From: Nitrospirales bacterium
GTDB lineage: Bacteria; Nitrospirota; Nitrospiria; Nitrospirales; NS-4
Length of the DNA: 32,020 bases
Assembly (NCBI GenBank): GCA_030648395.1
Contig: JAUSHW010000116.1
Coordinates: 1 to 32,020, forward strand
Reading direction: 5' to 3'
Of the stretch, positions 17,249-25,656 are shown one piece after another (the first letter of the stretch is position 1; every line of letters begins with the position of its first letter). The notes under the pieces are model-generated. The model was not told where the DNA came from. It did no database searches and saw only the letters and a list, made by a program, of their open reading frames with translations. The position numbers and the translations under genes were made by a program.

Positions 17249-17743
17249 CTATCTGCAAAGCCAACAGTCTGTCTGTGAGTGTGGCATGAGCGTAACCGTA
17301 TGGCGAGGGGCTCGCTTGATTCTGAAGCGAAATGGATAGAAGTCAAACTGGCCTGCGGTCTGGCGATAATGAAGTCTCTGGCCGTCGACAAAACGTGTGA
17401 CAGTTCGATTAAACCACGGCCCCGAACTCGGGGTGGCCTCGAGATAGACGATCGTCACCCCATCGATCAAATGTACGGGAGTAGCACCAGAAGGGAGAGG
17501 GTCAGCGGCAACAACCACATAGGGGCCGAGCACACGATGATCAGACATACCTAGGTGGTGGAACCACGGTGCATCCTCAAGATAAACCTGAGTTCCGACT
17601 TGGTATGGACGGACGCCCGGACCGGCAAGCCGAATGAGGCCGAGATGTTTTTGCATGGCCCCGAATAAACCGGCCTCCTCGCACTCATCGATAAACCAGG
17701 TGCGCCAGTAGTCATGTCCGCTGTGGTGGACTACGGAAGACAT
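17249..17743 (-). CDS. hypothetical protein
   Basis: 164 aa open frame, same strand as and between defence-like genes; no family recognised. Confidence 0.55.
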   Translation of the reverse strand: MSSVVHHSGHDYWRTWFIDECEEAGLFGAMQKHLGLIRLAGPGVRPYQVGTQVYLEDAPWFHHLGMSDHRVLGPYVVVAADPLPSGATPVHLIDGVTIVYLEATPSSGPWFNRTVTRFVDGQRLHYRQTAGQFDFYPFRFRIKRAPRHTVTLMPHSQTDCWLCR

Positions 17744-17888
17744 ACCATTTAAGATAAAGGGGTTAGTTGCCCTTTTGCGGCCTTCGCCCTTCGGCTCCTA
17801 GATAGCCCGTGGAAACGTATCCGCGGGAAGCAGCACAAAGAATAGCAAGCTCCCCCTACCGTGCCTTCTCACCAGATGAACGTTTCAA

Positions 17889-19001
17889 CTACACTGAAAA
17901 AGTGTAGTCCGTCTCGTACAGGCATCCCTTACTTTTCGGTAAAAAGCTCTGCGCTTGTCGGCTAACAATTTCCGACCGCTCGGGCCTCTTAAGTAAACGG
18001 GCTGTTGAGAAGGCGCTACGCATAGAAGCTCTCAACCCAGAAGTCATCTCGTCTTCAGTAATTCCGATTCCGCCCAAACGAATAACGACTTTCGCTGAAT
18101 GCCTCAGCAACGGAGCTATCCCCTGCCACGCTTCTTCAAGGAACTGCCAGTATTTTGGGGCTGTATGGTGGCGGTCATCCCGGGAGACCACCCCGTATGT
18201 CGGCTGTGGGAGCCCGCCTAAAAACCAGAGCCGTAGCCATTGATCTTCTTCGTATCGAGTCACATTCAAATAAGGTGGCGATGTCACTACAAGAGCAACC
18301 TTACCGTGCAGGCCTGTAAAGCGGTTAGCAGCATTGCGAACGTCAGCCAATTTGACGGATCCGCTTCCACATTTAGGTACGTCCTTAAGCCGAGACTCTG
18401 CCTTTTGTCTCAACATTTCAAAAACTTTTCGCTTCTTTGGAAAGAGATCGTTAGACCTCCAGTACCGCAGTGAATAATCCGGCTTGAGGCAGATTGTCCT
18501 CGGCATCTGATTGCTGAAATAAGCATTCGAACGATCCATTTCGCCGTGCAAGGAACCTAAGATGAGGGCAGCTATAAACCGGTCTACTCGTTCATCCTTC
18601 CATTCTAAGGATGTGCGGAGAGACAATAACTCTCTAAGAGTGGTGGGGTAAAATGCCCTTCTAAAAAAACGCGGCAAAGAAGTTCTGAGTCTCTCCCACC
18701 TCGTTTGCTCACTCATGCCATATCGACTTTCTAATGTTTCGATTCGCTCCAGAACTGCCCGCAAAGCAGGGCGTTCCGCCTTAGCACGGGAGACGCAAAA
18801 TGCGACAGGGTTCATATCTGATCCCGCCGCCTTACGGCCAAGTAGCAGCGATTCGAGAATCGTAGTGCCTCGACCACAAAACGGGTCAAAGACCACATCT
18901 CCTTCTTTGGAATATTTTTCAACCTGCTTCCTTACAAATTCCTCAGGGAACATGGCGAAATAAGGACAAATCGCGTGCAAGGATATTCTTGCCCGAGTCA
19001 T
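17889..19001 (-). CDS. site-specific DNA methyltransferase (SPPY-type)
   Basis: 370 aa; SAM motif DPFCGRGTTILESLLLGRKAAGSDMNP near N-terminus, catalytic VVTSPPYLNVTRY near residue ~240, ~180 aa variable region between. Confidence 0.9.
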   Translation of the reverse strand: MTRARISLHAICPYFAMFPEEFVRKQVEKYSKEGDVVFDPFCGRGTTILESLLLGRKAAGSDMNPVAFCVSRAKAERPALRAVLERIETLESRYGMSEQTRWERLRTSLPRFFRRAFYPTTLRELLSLRTSLEWKDERVDRFIAALILGSLHGEMDRSNAYFSNQMPRTICLKPDYSLRYWRSNDLFPKKRKVFEMLRQKAESRLKDVPKCGSGSVKLADVRNAANRFTGLHGKVALVVTSPPYLNVTRYEEDQWLRLWFLGGLPQPTYGVVSRDDRHHTAPKYWQFLEEAWQGIAPLLRHSAKVVIRLGGIGITEDEMTSGLRASMRSAFSTARLLKRPERSEIVSRQAQSFLPKSKGCLYETDYTFSV

Positions 19002-19882
19002 GATGTAATCCTATCGAGTACGCACTCACACCACTTAATACTGTTTTGCTTGGTGACTTCACAGAACTCATCGTTCTTGGCCCAGTAAGCAATCCTGCAA
19101 CGATCAAAGAACAGTTTTGCTGATATCGCCCTATCGTCCCATACTTCTTGAGAAAGCCGATGCGGAATAAAGAACGTCTTAACTATTGGGCTTCTGTCAC
19201 CTCCCAGCCATTTGCTACAGAAATCGTTTGGCTGAAGTTCGTTTATTTTCTCGTCCCAGTCTCCACCTGAAGCACAATGCCCGAAAAGAATTACCTTGCC
19301 AATCCGCCGGTCAGGAAAAGGCTTCCATGCCACTAAATCTAGGCCGTCGTCTTTTTTGCGTAACGTCTTTCCTCTGTGGGAACAACTCCACTCTTGAACT
19401 TTTTCACATAGGACATGTAAGGCGTCCCGAAAACCAGCCGGCAATTCCTTGCGTGGGGCTCCGAACCGAACGGCCTCTCCGCCGATGTAGTTGCGAGCCG
19501 CAATGCAAGAAAGTTGTTCAAACATTACTTCATGCCTGAGACCGCTAGTCTTCTTTTTTTTATTATCGCAATAGGACAGTAGCAGGCAAAAAACATACGG
19601 AGTAAAACCTCGCCAGTCACCCTTCACCGCCAACAATGTCCCCGAGAAAGAGAACGGATAGTTCTCTGCTGTCGCAATAACACGTCTGTTTAGTTCCATC
19701 ATTGAATCTTTGCAAATGCTATCAATGTCATCTGCGCCAAGCCTGTTCAATCCTCGCTCGAGATCGCCATGACTTGAATTGCCATCGTCCGCGTTCAGAG
19801 CCAAGAGCTCTAGCCAATCGGCCAGAACGATCGGATCGGTGGTGTCGGATGGCAAAGGAATGCTGCCGGGCATACTTCTCAC
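18998..19882 (-). CDS. putative restriction-endonuclease-like protein coupled to the methyltransferase
   Basis: 294 aa; KKDDGLDLVAWKPFPDRRIGKVILFGHCASGGDWDEK resembles the active-site region of PD-(D/E)XK-like defence proteins; overlaps both neighbours by 4 bp. Confidence 0.6.
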   Translation of the reverse strand: MRSMPGSIPLPSDTTDPIVLADWLELLALNADDGNSSHGDLERGLNRLGADDIDSICKDSMMELNRRVIATAENYPFSFSGTLLAVKGDWRGFTPYVFCLLLSYCDNKKKKTSGLRHEVMFEQLSCIAARNYIGGEAVRFGAPRKELPAGFRDALHVLCEKVQEWSCSHRGKTLRKKDDGLDLVAWKPFPDRRIGKVILFGHCASGGDWDEKINELQPNDFCSKWLGGDRSPIVKTFFIPHRLSQEVWDDRAISAKLFFDRCRIAYWAKNDEFCEVTKQNSIKWCECVLDRITS

Positions 19883-20994
19883 CCCTTCACCTTTTTATGC
19901 ATTTCGTCGGCTATGCTCTTGGCAAGGTCGAGAAGTCCATCCATAACGTGCAACATATCCTTCTCTCCTTTGTAGCCAGTGGTCACCGTAGCCTTTGCCT
20001 CTTGCAAGGCATCCTTTGCCCTTACCAACGCTTCTTGAAAACGTCGATCGTCTCCTAGGCTGATTTCATAAGCACGTTGCAAACTGATACCCGAACGTAG
20101 TGCATAAAGGGCCTGCCTATTCCCTAGAACGCGCCGCAAATATTTGAGATGGGGGTTCTGCTTTTCAACGACAGGCGATTTGCTATCTGACTTACTACCA
20201 AATAACCAGATCATTAATTCGGCAAGCTGGGGAAGATGTGCCTTGGGAACGGGGCTGTCCTTTAATGAACGCTCTGGATCAATTCCGAGGAATGCCTGGA
20301 ATTCCTTTTGATCAGCAGCCGTATATAAATGTGAAAAGTAAAATCGGTTGGCAATTCGGTCCTCTCGTTTAAATTCAGTCATCTTCTCGGCTTGTTCGAG
20401 CAAGACATAGCCTCGATAGATTCTGGCTACTGTGCTATGTTGGTCTCCTATCTTTCTTGCAATCTCATCAAGCGAAATTTCGTACTCGCGTCGAACATTC
20501 ACTATGTAGGACGCCTTGCTAAAAGAGTCCCACTCTTTTGGACCATTCACATGGCGAAAGCCAAAAAACTCCCACAGTGATTCTTTGTTGGGATATTCTG
20601 ATACTGGCAGTTGCGCAAGATCTTTCCGTTGCTTGGATGATATTTCAGGAAGGTCGGTTGCCTTAATCACACGCCGCAATTCGGAATCACATAAAAGCTT
20701 CACGGCAGCAAGTCTGCGGTTGCCTTCAACAACAATAAACTGCTGCTTTGCTGGGTCCTTTTCTCTAGGAAGTTTCGGAACTACAAAAAGCGGCTCTTCC
20801 TCAAAATAGCCGTTGGCTGCAATGGATAAAGCAACTTCGCTAACGGCCATCTCATCCCAAAGAACCTGAACAAGTCCTTCTTGGGTCTGCTTTTCTCCGA
20901 TAGAGCTAAGCCTTGGATTCTCTGGATCCAGCAGAAGACGATGAACATCCATGAACTCTACTTTTAGTTTCTTTCGCTCGTGTTGCGCTGACAT
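19879..20994 (-). CDS. ParB/Srx-like N-terminal domain protein with HTH
   Basis: Start MSAQHERKKLKVEFMDVHRLLLDPENPRL at 20994 (alternative 21036); QFIVVEGNRRLAAVKLL matches the ParB GxRR box; EISLDEIARKIGDQHSTVARIYRGYVLLEQ is a ParB/KorB-like HTH. Confidence 0.8.
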   Translation of the reverse strand: MSAQHERKKLKVEFMDVHRLLLDPENPRLSSIGEKQTQEGLVQVLWDEMAVSEVALSIAANGYFEEEPLFVVPKLPREKDPAKQQFIVVEGNRRLAAVKLLCDSELRRVIKATDLPEISSKQRKDLAQLPVSEYPNKESLWEFFGFRHVNGPKEWDSFSKASYIVNVRREYEISLDEIARKIGDQHSTVARIYRGYVLLEQAEKMTEFKREDRIANRFYFSHLYTAADQKEFQAFLGIDPERSLKDSPVPKAHLPQLAELMIWLFGSKSDSKSPVVEKQNPHLKYLRRVLGNRQALYALRSGISLQRAYEISLGDDRRFQEALVRAKDALQEAKATVTTGYKGEKDMLHVMDGLLDLAKSIADEMHKKVKG

Positions 20995-21021
20995 AGAGCC
21001 TCCCACAATTATTCGAAGAAG

Positions 21022-21057
21022 GGGGACAGGCACCATTCGGAAATGGAGCTAGTCCCC
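21022..21057. repeat. imperfect palindrome, GGGGACAGGC type
   Basis: GGGGACAGGCACCATT-CGG(A)-AATGGAGCTAGTCCCC; 13 of 16 arm positions pair. Confidence 0.65.
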
Positions 21058-21060
21058 ATC

Positions 21061-21130
21061 GTTAATTCTCCGGTCGGACTTCGATGCCGAGGGTTTTGAT
21101 TTTGCGGTGGAGTTTGGAGCGCTCTAAATC
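21061..21130 (-). pseudogene. duplicated 3' end of an ntrX-like response-regulator gene
   Basis: Minus strand CTGGATTTAGAGCGCTCCAAACTCCACCGCAAAATCAAAACCCTCGGCATCGAAGTCCGACCGGAGAATTAA = LDLERSKLHRKIKTLGIEVRPEN*, nearly identical to the intact gene's ...VERSHLHRKIKTLGIEVRPEN*. Confidence 0.9.
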
Positions 21131-21522
21131 CAGACAACCTTCACTTCCTTCTCCACAGCCTTGAACTCTGGATCCCCTGTATAGATTTCGAGCTTCTTCT
21201 GTTTAGCCAAAGCCGCTGCGAAGCAGTCGGCCAGGGACATCTTGTTTGATGCTTTGATCTCTCCTGCCATTTCAGCCAATCCCTGATCGGCCGGAACAAT
21301 TTCGATGGGAAGACCTAAGAGCTTGTGGCGCACTTCAGCCCACTTGCCCGCCCCTACCTTTCGCTCCACCATATAACGGACCTCAGCCCAGTTCGGAGCA
21401 ACCATGAAGAGAGCCTTGTCTGCTTCCGCTGCCTTCTCAAGAAGCTCCGCTACCTTCTCGGACCCTTTCTCCTGGAAGAGGAAGGCCAGCACCGCATAGC
21501 TATCGAGCACCGAGCTTTTCAA
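21124..21522 (-). CDS. PIN-domain toxin, VapC-like
   Basis: 132 aa; VLDSYAVLAFLFQEKGSEKV, NWAEVRYMVER, KMSLADCFAAALAKQKKLEIYTGDPEFK. Confidence 0.92.
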   Translation of the reverse strand: MKSSVLDSYAVLAFLFQEKGSEKVAELLEKAAEADKALFMVAPNWAEVRYMVERKVGAGKWAEVRHKLLGLPIEIVPADQGLAEMAGEIKASNKMSLADCFAAALAKQKKLEIYTGDPEFKAVEKEVKVVWI

Positions 21523-21763
21523 GCTTGGCCTCCTCTCGTTCCTTGTCCCTGGCCCGTTCTTTCAGCAACTCATGGGTTACCGAAGTCTCGCTCTTGAGCA
21601 TGCCGCACACACTCCGGATGTATTCCTTGGTGACCGGCTGGAAAAGGATTTCATTCTCGCGCTCGACAAAACACACCTTAGTGCCCGGCTTAATCCCGTA
21701 CCGCCTGCGAAGTTTTGCGGGGACAACGAGCTGTCCTTTGCTTGTGACATAGGCTGTCTCCAT
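21500..21763 (-). CDS. AbrB/MazE-family antitoxin
   Basis: METAYVTSKGQLVVPAKLRRRYGIKPGTKVCFVERENEILFQPV is the SpoVT-AbrB pattern; 23-bp overlap with the PIN gene. Confidence 0.93.
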   Translation of the reverse strand: METAYVTSKGQLVVPAKLRRRYGIKPGTKVCFVERENEILFQPVTKEYIRSVCGMLKSETSVTHELLKERARDKEREEAKLEKLGAR

Positions 21764-21782
21764 GACTTACATTTCTCCTAAT

Positions 21783-21811
21783 ATTATAAATGTATCTTAC
21801 GATAAGACAAA
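21783..21811 (-). promoter_or_regulatory. AbrB/PIN module promoter with palindromic operator
   Basis: Minus-strand TATAAT (21783-21788); perfect inverted repeat TCTTA-CGA-TAAGA (21795-21807) in the spacer upstream of it; TTTGTC at 17-bp spacing. Confidence 0.5.
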
Positions 21812-21975
21812 AAGTAAGTCAATAATAAAATATAGGATATTGTAAAATAAACAGCGGGTGGCGCCGAGCGGGACCCTGGCGGAGCGCAGCGCGACTTGCT
21901 TGCCCTTGGCGGAGCGCGAGCACGTCAGGGTGGCTCGGTGACAGGACCCGCCACATTGAAGACCGAAGAAAGAAG

Positions 21976-22010
21976 GGGGTCAGGCTCCACGAGGAAGGGA
22001 GCCAGACCCC
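21976..22010 (-). terminator. hairpin immediately after the ntrX-like stop codon
   Basis: GGGGTCAGGCTCC...GGAGCCAGACCCC, 12 of 13 arm positions pair; directly downstream of the stop at 22011. Confidence 0.6.
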
Positions 22011-23387
22011 TCAGTTCTCCGGGCGGACTTCGATTCCGAGGGTTTTGATTTTGCGGTGGAGGTGGGAGCGCTCGACTTTGAGGTCGTCGGCGGTTTTGGA
22101 GACGTTCCAGTTGTGCTCGCGGAGCTTGCGCCCGATGTACTCGCGCTCGAACGCCGCCCGCGCATCCTTGAGCGACGCGTAGTCGAACGCCGACGGCACC
22201 TGCGGCGGATGGATCTCGCCGGACTGCCGCACAAGCGGCGCCACGTCCACCCCCTGGATATCGGCGCCGCGCGCCATGATCACCACCCGCTCCACCAGAT
22301 TCCTCAGCTCCCGCACATTCCCCGGCCAGTCGTGCCGTGCCAGCACCTCCAGGGCCTCGGGCGTGAACTTCCGCGGACGCAGCCCCTGCTCCTCCATGTT
22401 GATCTGCATGAAATGCTCGACCAGCGCGGGAATGTCCTCCCGCCGCTCGCGCAACGGCGGCGCGTCGATCTGCAGGACCGCCAGCCGGAAATAGAGGTCC
22501 TCGCGGAACGTCCCCTTGCGGATTTCCTCCATCAGGTTCTTGTTGGACGCCGCCAGAACCCGGACGTCCACCTTGATCGGCTTGGTGCCGCCGACCCGCT
22601 GGAACCGCTGCTCCTGCAGCACGCGCAGCACTTTGGCCTGCGTGGCAAGACTCATGTCCCCGACCTCGTCCAGAAACAGCGTCCCGCCGTCCGCCAGCTC
22701 GAACTGGCCGCGCCGCGTCGCCGACGCCCCGGTGAAGGCGCCCTTCTCATGCCCGAACAGCTCGCTCTCGATCAGCGTCTCGGGAATGGCCGCGCAATTG
22801 ACCTCGATGAAGGGCCGGTCGGCGCGCGGGCTGTGCAGATGAATCGCGTGGGCCACCAACTCCTTGCCGGTGCCGTTTTCACCGGAGATCAGCACGCGGC
22901 TCGGCGCCGGCCCGGCCATCTCGATCTGCTGGCGCAGCTCCTTCATCACCGAGCTGTCACCCACCATCTTGATGCGCCGGGTGGCCCGCTCCTTGAGGGA
23001 CCGGTTCTCCTGCTCCAGCCTGCGCTCGTGCAGGGCGTGACGGACCAGGAGCGTGACTTTTTCGAGGGAGAGCGGCTTTTCGATGTAGTCGTAGGCGCCG
23101 AGCTTGATGGCCTTGACCGCCGATTCGATGGAGCCGTGGCCGGACATCATCACGACCAGGGGGCGCGGGCGCATCTCCATCATGCGGCGGAGCGTCTCGA
23201 TGCCGTCGAGGTCGGGCATCCAGATGTCGAGGAGCACCAGATCCGGCGCGGGGTCGGCTTTGACGAGCTTGAGGGCTTCCTGGCCGTCACCGGCCGACGT
23301 GACCTCGTAGCCCTCGTCCTGAAAAATTCCGGAAAGCGTATCGAGAATCGCCGGCTCGTCGTCCACAATGAGAAGATGGCTGGCCAT
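22011..23387 (-). CDS. sigma-54-dependent response regulator, NtrX-like
   Basis: LLIVDDEPAIL receiver; GENGTGKELVAHAIH Walker A, ESELFGHEKGAFTGA GAFTGA loop, DWPGNVRELRN, Fis-type HTH at C-terminus. Start at MASHLL (23387) or 23408. Confidence 0.94.
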   Translation of the reverse strand: MASHLLIVDDEPAILDTLSGIFQDEGYEVTSAGDGQEALKLVKADPAPDLVLLDIWMPDLDGIETLRRMMEMRPRPLVVMMSGHGSIESAVKAIKLGAYDYIEKPLSLEKVTLLVRHALHERRLEQENRSLKERATRRIKMVGDSSVMKELRQQIEMAGPAPSRVLISGENGTGKELVAHAIHLHSPRADRPFIEVNCAAIPETLIESELFGHEKGAFTGASATRRGQFELADGGTLFLDEVGDMSLATQAKVLRVLQEQRFQRVGGTKPIKVDVRVLAASNKNLMEEIRKGTFREDLYFRLAVLQIDAPPLRERREDIPALVEHFMQINMEEQGLRPRKFTPEALEVLARHDWPGNVRELRNLVERVVIMARGADIQGVDVAPLVRQSGEIHPPQVPSAFDYASLKDARAAFEREYIGRKLREHNWNVSKTADDLKVERSHLHRKIKTLGIEVRPEN

Positions 23388-23411
23388 GGCGGTCGCGGTG
23401 ATTGACACAGG

Positions 23412-25655
23412 CTAGACCGGTAGGTCGATCGTGAAGATCGCCCCCTTCGGCGTATTGTTGGCCGCGCGAATCCTTCCGTTGTTGTGGTCGGAAATGATGC
23501 GGTGCACGATGGCCAACCCCAGCCCGGTGCCGGCTTTCTTCTTGGAGAAATAGGGCAGGAACAGGTTCTCCTTGTCCCCCGGCTGAATGCCGCTGCCCTC
23601 GTCGGCCACCTCGATGACGACCCGGCCCTCCCGTGCATCATGGCGGGTGGTCACCCACAGGCATCCCTTGCCGTTCATCGCCTGGACGGCATTGTCGAAC
23701 AGGTTGACGAACACGCGCTTCATCTGCTCCCGGTCCATCATGATCCAGGGCAGGTGCTCATCGAGGTCGGTCACAAACTCGATGTCCCGGTGTGCGCCCT
23801 TATAGAGCGCGACCACGTCGTTGAGTGCGTTGTGCAGCGACTGGCGCTCCATGACCGGCACCGGCATCCGCGCGAACTTCGAGAACTCGTCCACCATCCG
23901 CTTGAGGCCGCTCACTTCCTTGACGATCGTTCCCGTGGCCTGATCGACGATATCCTTGAAGTCCGGCGCCCCTTCGAAAAACTTCTTCCGCAGGCGCTCG
24001 GCGGAGAGCTGGATCGGCGTCAGAGGATTCTTGATCTCGTGCGCGATGCGCTGCGCCACCTCCTGCCAGGCCGCGGCCTTCTGCGCCTTGATGAGGGCCG
24101 ACAGGTCCTCAAAGACCACCACCACGCCCAGGCTCTGCCGCTTGTCGTCCCGCAGCCTCGACCCGTTCAGCCCCAGCACCAGCAGGCTCCCACCCACCTC
24201 CGCCTGCCCCTCCCAGACCAGCGACTCCCGCTCCCCCGCGCGGATCCGCTCGACGAGGTCCGTGAACATGACCAGCCCCAGCGGCTTGAACACGTCGTTC
24301 AGCAGCCGGCCGCGGATCTCGTCGCCCTTCATCCCCAGGATGCGCTCGGCCGCGCGGTTGAAGGTCGTGATCCGTCCGTCGGCGTCCACCGAAACCACGC
24401 CGCTTCCGACGTTGTCCAGAACCGTTTCCGTGTACGCGCGCCGCCGCTCCAGCTCGATGTTGGACCCCTGCAGGGACGTATTGGCCTGCTCCAGGTCCAC
24501 CTTGCTGGCCTGGAGATCCTCGGTCATGCGGTTGAAGGAGTCCACCAGGACGCCGATCTCGTCGTTGGCCTTGGCCGTGATTCTGAAATTAAGATCGCCC
24601 GCAGCCACGGCCTTGGTGCCTTCCGCCAGCCGCTGGATCGGGACGGTGATCCCCTTGGCGATCTGAAAGCCGAACCACGTGCCCGACATGATGATCACCA
24701 GCGCGATCCCCATCACCAGCGCGATGTATTGCGCCTTGATGGGGTCCCTGAACAGCATGGCCTCCTTGAAGTTTCTGTACGACCGGGTGACCCCGTCCAT
24801 CTTGGCCACCAGCGCCTCCGGCAGGTACGTGTCCACCACGACGACCCCAGCCACCTGCGCCGGGTCCGACGCCGAGGGGATGGTCACCGCGGCCCGGATC
24901 AGGTCGCCGGAGTGGATGGACTGAAAGGACTTCACTTCGCCGCCGCCCAGGGCGTTCTCCACCAGCCGGTTGTCCGGCGCATCCAGCACGGCGAGCGGAA
25001 TCTTGGGATCCACCGACCGGGTCACGATCTGCTTCGACGGCGAATAGACCTCGACGCCGCCGACGCCGTATTCCATGCGCTTGCGCTGCATGGCCACCGC
25101 CAGCGTCTCCTTGTGCTCCGGCGCCAGCAATTCATCGGCGTAAATCTCGCGGCTGATCGCGCGTGCTGAATTGAGCGCCACCACCTCGTGGCCACGGCGA
25201 TGCGCCAGCGCCACATCCTGCGAATCCTTCAGCGCGTGCTCCACTTCCTGCCCGAACCAGTTGTCAATGCTCTGGGACAGCAAGCCGCTCGCCAGGCCGA
25301 CGAGCAGGAGCGTCGGAATCAGGGTAAAGCCCACGAACGCGGCGATGAGCTTGGCCCGGAGCCCCGACCCGAGCAGCCGCTGGCGCCGCTCAAAGTAGGC
25401 CTTGACCAGGTTGCGGGACAGCAGCAGGACCAGGACCACCAGGAGAATGACGTCCACGTTCAACAGCGCCAGGACCAGGATGTTGCTGGGCACGAACGGC
25501 GTGGGCTGGCTCTGGTCGTAGTAGTGCAGGGTCAGAAAGACCATCGGGACCAGGAAGGCGAGCACAATCAGGACGGGGCGGAAATGGGAAACCGGACGGT
25601 CGGCCTCCGACTTGGGAGGCGTGACCGGCGTGCGATTTTTGTTCACGGCGGACAC
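23412..25655 (-). CDS. PAS/HAMP sensor histidine kinase, NtrY-like
   Basis: TM segments, HAMP (ITVPIQRLAEGTKAVAAGDL), PAS, QRIAHEIKNPLTPIQLSAERLRKKF, HATPase_c (NLFDNAVQAM, GTGLGLAIVHRI). GTG start at 25655 or 25646 inferred; the annotated ORF start lies inside the upstream gene. Confidence 0.92.
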   Translation of the reverse strand: MSAVNKNRTPVTPPKSEADRPVSHFRPVLIVLAFLVPMVFLTLHYYDQSQPTPFVPSNILVLALLNVDVILLVVLVLLLSRNLVKAYFERRQRLLGSGLRAKLIAAFVGFTLIPTLLLVGLASGLLSQSIDNWFGQEVEHALKDSQDVALAHRRGHEVVALNSARAISREIYADELLAPEHKETLAVAMQRKRMEYGVGGVEVYSPSKQIVTRSVDPKIPLAVLDAPDNRLVENALGGGEVKSFQSIHSGDLIRAAVTIPSASDPAQVAGVVVVDTYLPEALVAKMDGVTRSYRNFKEAMLFRDPIKAQYIALVMGIALVIIMSGTWFGFQIAKGITVPIQRLAEGTKAVAAGDLNFRITAKANDEIGVLVDSFNRMTEDLQASKVDLEQANTSLQGSNIELERRRAYTETVLDNVGSGVVSVDADGRITTFNRAAERILGMKGDEIRGRLLNDVFKPLGLVMFTDLVERIRAGERESLVWEGQAEVGGSLLVLGLNGSRLRDDKRQSLGVVVVFEDLSALIKAQKAAAWQEVAQRIAHEIKNPLTPIQLSAERLRKKFFEGAPDFKDIVDQATGTIVKEVSGLKRMVDEFSKFARMPVPVMERQSLHNALNDVVALYKGAHRDIEFVTDLDEHLPWIMMDREQMKRVFVNLFDNAVQAMNGKGCLWVTTRHDAREGRVVIEVADEGSGIQPGDKENLFLPYFSKKKAGTGLGLAIVHRIISDHNNGRIRAANNTPKGAIFTIDLPV

Positions 25656-25656
25656 C

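Noticed and set aside
23484-25169. Long + strand ORF of 561 aa, and 22056-23405 ORF of 449 aa
   Set aside because: Antisense to clear NtrY/NtrX-type genes; composition typical of codon-complement shadows.
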